From assembly GCA_021846485.1 (NCBI GenBank), contig JAJZWW010000056.1:1-9324 (forward strand): 9,324 nt of DNA, given 5' to 3'. Positions within the stretch are counted from its first letter, which is position 1. Every line of letters starts with the position of its first letter. A program made the position numbers and the translations under genes. The notes below the pieces were generated by a model. It was not told the DNA's origin and searched no databases. It saw only the letters and a list, made by a program, of their open reading frames with translations. This document shows, piece by piece, positions 6,402-9,324 of this stretch. This DNA is from Actinomycetes bacterium. Lineage in GTDB: Bacteria > Actinomycetota > Acidimicrobiia > Acidimicrobiales > Palsa-688.

Positions 6402-7172
6402 CTAGCCGGCGCCGGCGGAGGAGCGCAGCCGGGCGACGCTGCGCGCCAGCAGGCGCGACACGTGCATCTGGGAGATGCCCAGGCGGGCGGCGATCTCGGA
6501 CTGGGTGAGCCCGTCGAAGAACCTCAACTGGACGATGAGCCTTTCGCGCTCCGGCAGGCGGCGGAGGAGGGGTGAGAGCATGGCCCGCTGCTCGGCGGCC
6601 TCGATCTCGGGGTCCTCGGCGCCGAGGCGGGCCCCGAGGGTGTCGCCGTCACGGTCACCGTCGCCGGCGGCGGGCGCCGAGACGGGGGCGTCCAGGGAGG
6701 CGAACCGGTACGCCTGGCCGGCTTCGAGCGCTTCGAGCACCTCTTCCTCGGAGACCCCGACCTCGGCGGCGAGCTCGGCGATGGCGGGGGAGCGGCCGAG
6801 CTGGCCGCCGAGGGTCGCGACGACCGTACCGAGCCTAAGGTACAGCTCCTGCATGCGGCGAGGTGCCCGGATCGCCCAGCCCCGGTCCCGGAAGTGGCGC
6901 TTGAGCTCGCCCACGATCGTGTGGGTGGCGTAGGTGCTGAACTCCACGTCCCTCGACGGGTCGAAGCGGTCGATCGCCCGGACCAGCCCGACCGAGGCCA
7001 CCTGGACCAGGTCGTCGAGCGGCTCGCCGCGGTTGGCGAAGCGGCGGGCGAGGTACCGGGCCAGGCCGAGGTGGGCCTCTACCAGCTCGTCTCGCAGCGC
7101 CGGGTCGCCGGTCTCGGCCAGCTCGGCGAACTTGGCTCGCAGCTCCTTGCGCTGCGGTGGCCGGCGGCTCAC
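6402..7172 (-). CDS. RNA polymerase sigma factor, SigB/SigF/FliA type
   Basis: A 256-residue sigma-70 family (group 3) factor directing RNA polymerase to a stress or developmental regulon. Region 2 spans ~34-104, with DDLVQVASVGLVRAIDRFD and FSTYATHTIVGELKRHFRD. Region 3 follows from ~112 to 190, with an acidic Gly/Asp-rich linker near 168-185. Region 4 is at ~199-250, with the helix-turn-helix LTQSEIAARLGISQMHVSRL. The start is GTG 7172, whose GTGA overlaps the anti-sigma stop by 4 nt. The frame is open for 79 more codons upstream, but that stretch is Arg-rich read-through inside rsbW. No ribosome binding site is seen, consistent with translational coupling. The adjacent RsbW-like protein is the expected inhibitor; no anti-anti-sigma gene is in the window. 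Confidence 0.92.
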   Translation of the reverse strand: MSRRPPQRKELRAKFAELAETGDPALRDELVEAHLGLARYLARRFANRGEPLDDLVQVASVGLVRAIDRFDPSRDVEFSTYATHTIVGELKRHFRDRGWAIRAPRRMQELYLRLGTVVATLGGQLGRSPAIAELAAEVGVSEEEVLEALEAGQAYRFASLDAPVSAPAAGDGDRDGDTLGARLGAEDPEIEAAEQRAMLSPLLRRLPERERLIVQLRFFDGLTQSEIAARLGISQMHVSRLLARSVARLRSSAGAG

Positions 7173-7558
7173 CGGGGGGAGGCGTCGTGGCGCCGCTTCA
7201 CCAGCCGGAACCTGGGCCCGCCCTCCCCGTCGTGCAGGTCGTGCTCGTCGACCAGGGCGGCGAGGATCACCTCGGACAGCTCGGAGAGCGCGACCTCGCC
7301 GTCGGTGCGGAAACGACCCTCTCCCTCGACCACGAGGCTCCCGTCGCCGAGCACGTAGCGGATCGCCACCGTGCCGTCCCGGCCGCTGTTGCCGGTGAGC
7401 CCGAAGCACATCTCGTCGATGGCCAGGCGCAGGTCCTCCACCTCGTCGAAGCTGAACCCGAGCCGGCTGGCGAGCCCCGCTGCGGTGACCCGTGCCAGGC
7501 GGAGGTACTCCGGCATCGCCGGCACCACCAGGTGCACCTCGTCGTCGCTCGTCGCCAC
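7169..7558 (-). CDS. RsbW-like anti-sigma factor with degenerate HATPase fold
   Basis: A 129-residue protein of the RsbW/SpoIIAB GHKL-ATPase anti-sigma family, expected to bind and hold inactive the sigma factor encoded immediately downstream. The order of elements fits: N-terminal strand VHLVVPA, a helix with EYLRLARVTAAGLASRLGF, the N-box helix EDLRLAIDEMCFGL at 41-54, and the core strands to FRLVKRR. The N-box asparagine expected four residues after E49 is G53, and the usual DxGxG of the G1 box reads EGEG at 78-81, so ATP binding or kinase activity is doubtful. The GTG start at 7558 has GAGGAGGA 5 nt upstream; longer in-frame starts add Pro/Gly-rich sequence from the intergenic region. First gene of the operon, divergent from etfBA. 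Confidence 0.85.
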   Translation of the reverse strand: MATSDDEVHLVVPAMPEYLRLARVTAAGLASRLGFSFDEVEDLRLAIDEMCFGLTGNSGRDGTVAIRYVLGDGSLVVEGEGRFRTDGEVALSELSEVILAALVDEHDLHDGEGGPRFRLVKRRHDASPR

Positions 7559-7563
7559 CAGGG

Positions 7564-7571
7564 TCCTCCTC
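7564..7571 (-). promoter_or_regulatory. Ribosome binding site of the anti-sigma gene
   Basis: GAGGAGGA on the minus strand ends 5 nt before GTG 7558. It is the only strong site in the operon and supports the 129-residue start. Confidence 0.8.
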
Positions 7572-7589
7572 AGGGTCGGTGCCCGCTCG

Positions 7590-7615
7590 CTACCCGGAAA
7601 GCCGCCGGCCGCCAC
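7590..7615 (-). promoter_or_regulatory. Possible SigB/SigF-type promoter of the anti-sigma operon
   Basis: GGGTAG (7595-7590, minus strand) resembles the GGGTAT -10 element used by SigB/SigF-type factors, with GTGG 16 nt upstream in place of the GTTT -35 box. A match would imply autoregulation. The -35 half is poor, so this is weak. Confidence 0.22.
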
Positions 7616-7658
7616 GGTCGGGGCCGTGCCAGCCCGGGGAGGCATCTTGCCGCCGGCG

Positions 7659-7708
7659 GCCACCGCCGGGGGCGCCGGTGGCGCTCGACCGGGGTCGCCG
7701 GGGCGACC
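7659..7708. repeat. Dyad symmetries between the anti-sigma and etfB genes
   Basis: GCCACCG (7659-7665) pairs with CGGTGGC (7676-7682) across 10 nt, and GGTCGCC (7693-7699) pairs with GGCGACC (7702-7708) across 2 nt. Both lie upstream of etfB, between two divergent operons, so they could be operators. In DNA this GC-rich, such symmetries also arise by chance. Confidence 0.3.
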
Positions 7709-7748
7709 AAGTGGTGCAAGCTGGCCGACCTGGGGGAGACTACCGTCC

Positions 7749-8525
7749 ATGCACGTCGTAGTCTGCGCCAAGCAGATCCCCGACCCGGCCAACCCCGGTC
7801 GGCTGTCCCCCGACACCCACACCCTCGTCCGGGAGGGGAAGCTGGTCCTCGACGACTCCGACGCCTACGGCGTCGAGCTGGGCCTCCAGCTGGCGGAGGC
7901 GACCGGCGGCGAGGTCACCTTGGTGTCGATGGCCCCCCACGACGAGACCTCCGGGCTGCGCACCGCGCTGGCGATGGGCGCCGCCCGGGCGATCCTCGTC
8001 TCCGACGACGCCCTGGCCGGCTCCGACGCCCTGTCGACCGCCAAGGTGCTCGCTGCCGCCGTCCGGCGGGCGGAGCCCGACTTGGTCCTCACCGCGACCG
8101 AGTCCACCGACGGCTACACCGGCACCGTCCCGGTGCAGCTCGCCGAGCTGCTCGGCATGCCGTCGGTGAGCTTCGCGAAGCGCCTGGCGGTGAAGGACGG
8201 GGTGGTGCACGCCGACCGTCAGACCGAGGCGGGCTACGACGAGGTCGAGGTGCCGCTGCCAGCGGTGGTGAGCGTCACCGCCGGGGTGGTCGAGCCCCGG
8301 TACCCGTCGTTCAAGGGGATCATGGCCGCCAAGAACAAGCCGATCGAGCGGCTGGGCCTCTCCGATCTCGGGATCGACCCGGCGACGGTGGGCTTGGCCG
8401 GCGCCCGCCAGGAGGTCGTGTCGGTCGTGGCGGCCGAGGCCCGCGATGCGGGGGAGATCGTGGTCGACGAGGGCGACGCGCACGAGCGGATCGTGGCGTT
8501 CCTCGAGCAGCTCAAGGTCATCTGA
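7749..8525 (+). CDS. etfB: Electron transfer flavoprotein subunit beta
   Basis: The 258-residue beta subunit of electron transfer flavoprotein, of normal family length. It pairs with EtfA in the cytosol to form an FAD-containing heterodimer that takes electrons from acyl-CoA and other dehydrogenases and passes them to ETF:quinone oxidoreductase; the beta subunit usually also binds AMP. N-terminal MHVVVCAKQIPDP, DSDAYGVELGLQLAE near 37-52 and ATESTDGYTGTVPVQLAELL near 116-135 are typical. The ETF-beta signature, VEPRYPSFKGIMAAKNKPIE, is at 181-200. Start ATG 7749 has GGGGGAG at 7732-7738; in-frame codons upstream belong to the intergenic region and the antisense of rsbW. It is followed by etfA after 15 nt, an obvious operon. 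Confidence 0.96.
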   Translation: MHVVVCAKQIPDPANPGRLSPDTHTLVREGKLVLDDSDAYGVELGLQLAEATGGEVTLVSMAPHDETSGLRTALAMGAARAILVSDDALAGSDALSTAKVLAAAVRRAEPDLVLTATESTDGYTGTVPVQLAELLGMPSVSFAKRLAVKDGVVHADRQTEAGYDEVEVPLPAVVSVTAGVVEPRYPSFKGIMAAKNKPIERLGLSDLGIDPATVGLAGARQEVVSVVAAEARDAGEIVVDEGDAHERIVAFLEQLKVI

Positions 8526-8531
8526 GGAGGA
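8526..8531 (+). promoter_or_regulatory. Ribosome binding site of etfA
   Basis: GGAGGA directly follows the etfB TGA (8523-8525) and lies 9 nt before ATG 8541, fixing the etfA start and the two-gene operon. Confidence 0.75.
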
Positions 8532-8540
8532 TCGCGAACC

Positions 8541-9324
8541 ATGCCCGTGGAGACCATCTGGGTGGTCGTCGACCGCCAGGACGACCACGTTGCCCCCCTG
8601 TCGTTGGAGCTGCTCACCAAGGGGAAAGACCTCGCCGGGCGCGTCGAGGGCGTGACCTGGGGAGAGGCCGGGGCGCTGGCTGCCGAGGCCGGCGCGCACG
8701 GAGCGGCGGTCCTCCACAGCGTCGGGGATCTCGACGGGGGCCTGCCCGGGCCGGCGGTGGCTGCGGCCATGGCCGCGCGGATCGCGTCCAGCGGGGCGCC
8801 AGCCGCGATCCTCGTGCCGCACAACTACGACGGTCGGGACATCGCCGCGCGCCTGTCCGCCCGTCTCGACCGGCCGGTGCTCACCAACGTCGTCGGCCTC
8901 GAACTGGACGGCGCCGGGGCCCTGTTGTCGCAGCACGCGATCTTCGGGGGCAACGAGGTCCTGACCGCGCGGTTCAGCGGGGACGGACCGGGGATCTTCG
9001 TGGTGCGGACCAAGTCGTTCGCCGCGGAGGGCTCCGGGGGTGCCCCGGCGACGGTCGACACCTGGGAGGTTCCCGACCTCGGGACGAGCGGGTCGGCGCG
9101 CATCACCGAGCGCCACGCAGAAGGCAGCGAAGGCCCCAAGCTCGACGAGGCAGCGGTGGTGGTCTCCGGCGGTCGCGGGCTCGGCCAGGCGGACGGCTAC
9201 CGGATGATCGAGGAGCTGGCCGGGCTGCTGCACGGCGCTCCCGGAGCCTCGCGGGCGATCGTCGACGCCGGCTGGGTGCCCTACTCCCACCAGGTCGGCC
9301 AGACCGGCAAGCCGGTGAAGCCCA
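8541..9324 (+). CDS. etfA: Electron transfer flavoprotein subunit alpha (3' end cut by window)
   Basis: The first 261 residues of the ETF alpha subunit; the frame is still open at the right edge, and the family's usual ~320 residues implies about 60 are missing. The N-terminal domain contains VPHNYDGRDIAARLSARLDRPV (92-113, by family comparison an adenosine-nucleotide-type fold) and RTKSF at 156-160. The FAD-binding C-terminal domain begins near 203 with AAVVVSGGRGLG (204-215) and continues through GASRAIVDAGWVPYSHQVGQ (235-254) and TGKPVKP, the segment wrapping the FAD; the glycine-rich GISGAIQH block expected next lies beyond the window. It forms the heterodimer with EtfB, and the shared operon fits equal synthesis. 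Electron donor and acceptor partners are not in the window. Confidence 0.95.
   Translation, partial: MPVETIWVVVDRQDDHVAPLSLELLTKGKDLAGRVEGVTWGEAGALAAEAGAHGAAVLHSVGDLDGGLPGPAVAAAMAARIASSGAPAAILVPHNYDGRDIAARLSARLDRPVLTNVVGLELDGAGALLSQHAIFGGNEVLTARFSGDGPGIFVVRTKSFAAEGSGGAPATVDTWEVPDLGTSGSARITERHAEGSEGPKLDEAAVVVSGGRGLGQADGYRMIEELAGLLHGAPGASRAIVDAGWVPYSHQVGQTGKPVKP

Noticed and set aside
7740..9290. A 516-codon minus-strand open frame opposite etfBA.
   Set aside because: It is antisense to two unmistakable genes and its product is a repetitive Gly/Arg/His/Asp-rich string; long antisense frames are expected at this GC content.
9309..9323. Proline after TGK in the EtfA FAD segment, where many homologs have threonine.
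   Set aside because: This position varies among ETF alpha proteins (isoleucine also occurs), so it does not suggest loss of function.
1..9324. CRISPR arrays, tRNA or rRNA genes, insertion sequence ends.
   Set aside because: No spaced direct repeats, cloverleaf signatures or transposase-like frames were seen anywhere in the window.

Overview
The window reads as high-GC actinobacterial DNA. The WhiB-family gene, the anti-sigma/SigB-F-type sigma pair, the strong GC bias at third codon positions and the frequent GTG starts all fit Actinomycetota. The gene content would suit a deep-branching class such as Acidimicrobiia, but that placement is inference.

Left edge (1-1902). The first ~113 bases look like the 3' end of a group II intron: a domain V hairpin with an AGC triad and CG bulge, then a domain VI hairpin with a GCAA loop and a bulged A about 7 nt before an AC 3' end. 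Immediately after it, with no start codon needed, comes the C-terminal part of a large LuxR-family (LAL-type) regulator ending in a LuxR helix-turn-helix. The intron therefore seems to split this regulator gene. The regulator is followed by a perfect 11-bp inverted repeat, which is either a terminator or an operator.

1995-4904. A hemerythrin-domain protein is followed by ~380 bp without a convincing gene, possibly holding a gene remnant on the minus strand. Next is a KimA-like APC-superfamily permease with a cytosolic C-terminal domain, probably a potassium importer.

4912-7558, minus strand, read right to left. An RsbW-like anti-sigma factor overlaps by 4 nt a SigB/SigF-type sigma factor. 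A YegS/DgkB-type lipid kinase follows 18 nt later, and these three form a likely operon. A WhiB1-like iron-sulfur regulator follows with its own leader. That leader carries a perfect AT-rich palindrome matching the CRP half-site pattern. The whiB gene ends only 7 bp from the convergent permease gene.

7749-9324, plus strand. etfB and etfA (cut by the right edge) encode the two subunits of electron transfer flavoprotein. They are divergent from the anti-sigma operon across a 190-bp intergenic region.

The recurring theme is regulation of stress and redox state: a sigma/anti-sigma pair, a WhiB redox sensor, a hemerythrin, a K+ transporter and ETF. The most unusual item is the intron inside a regulatory gene.
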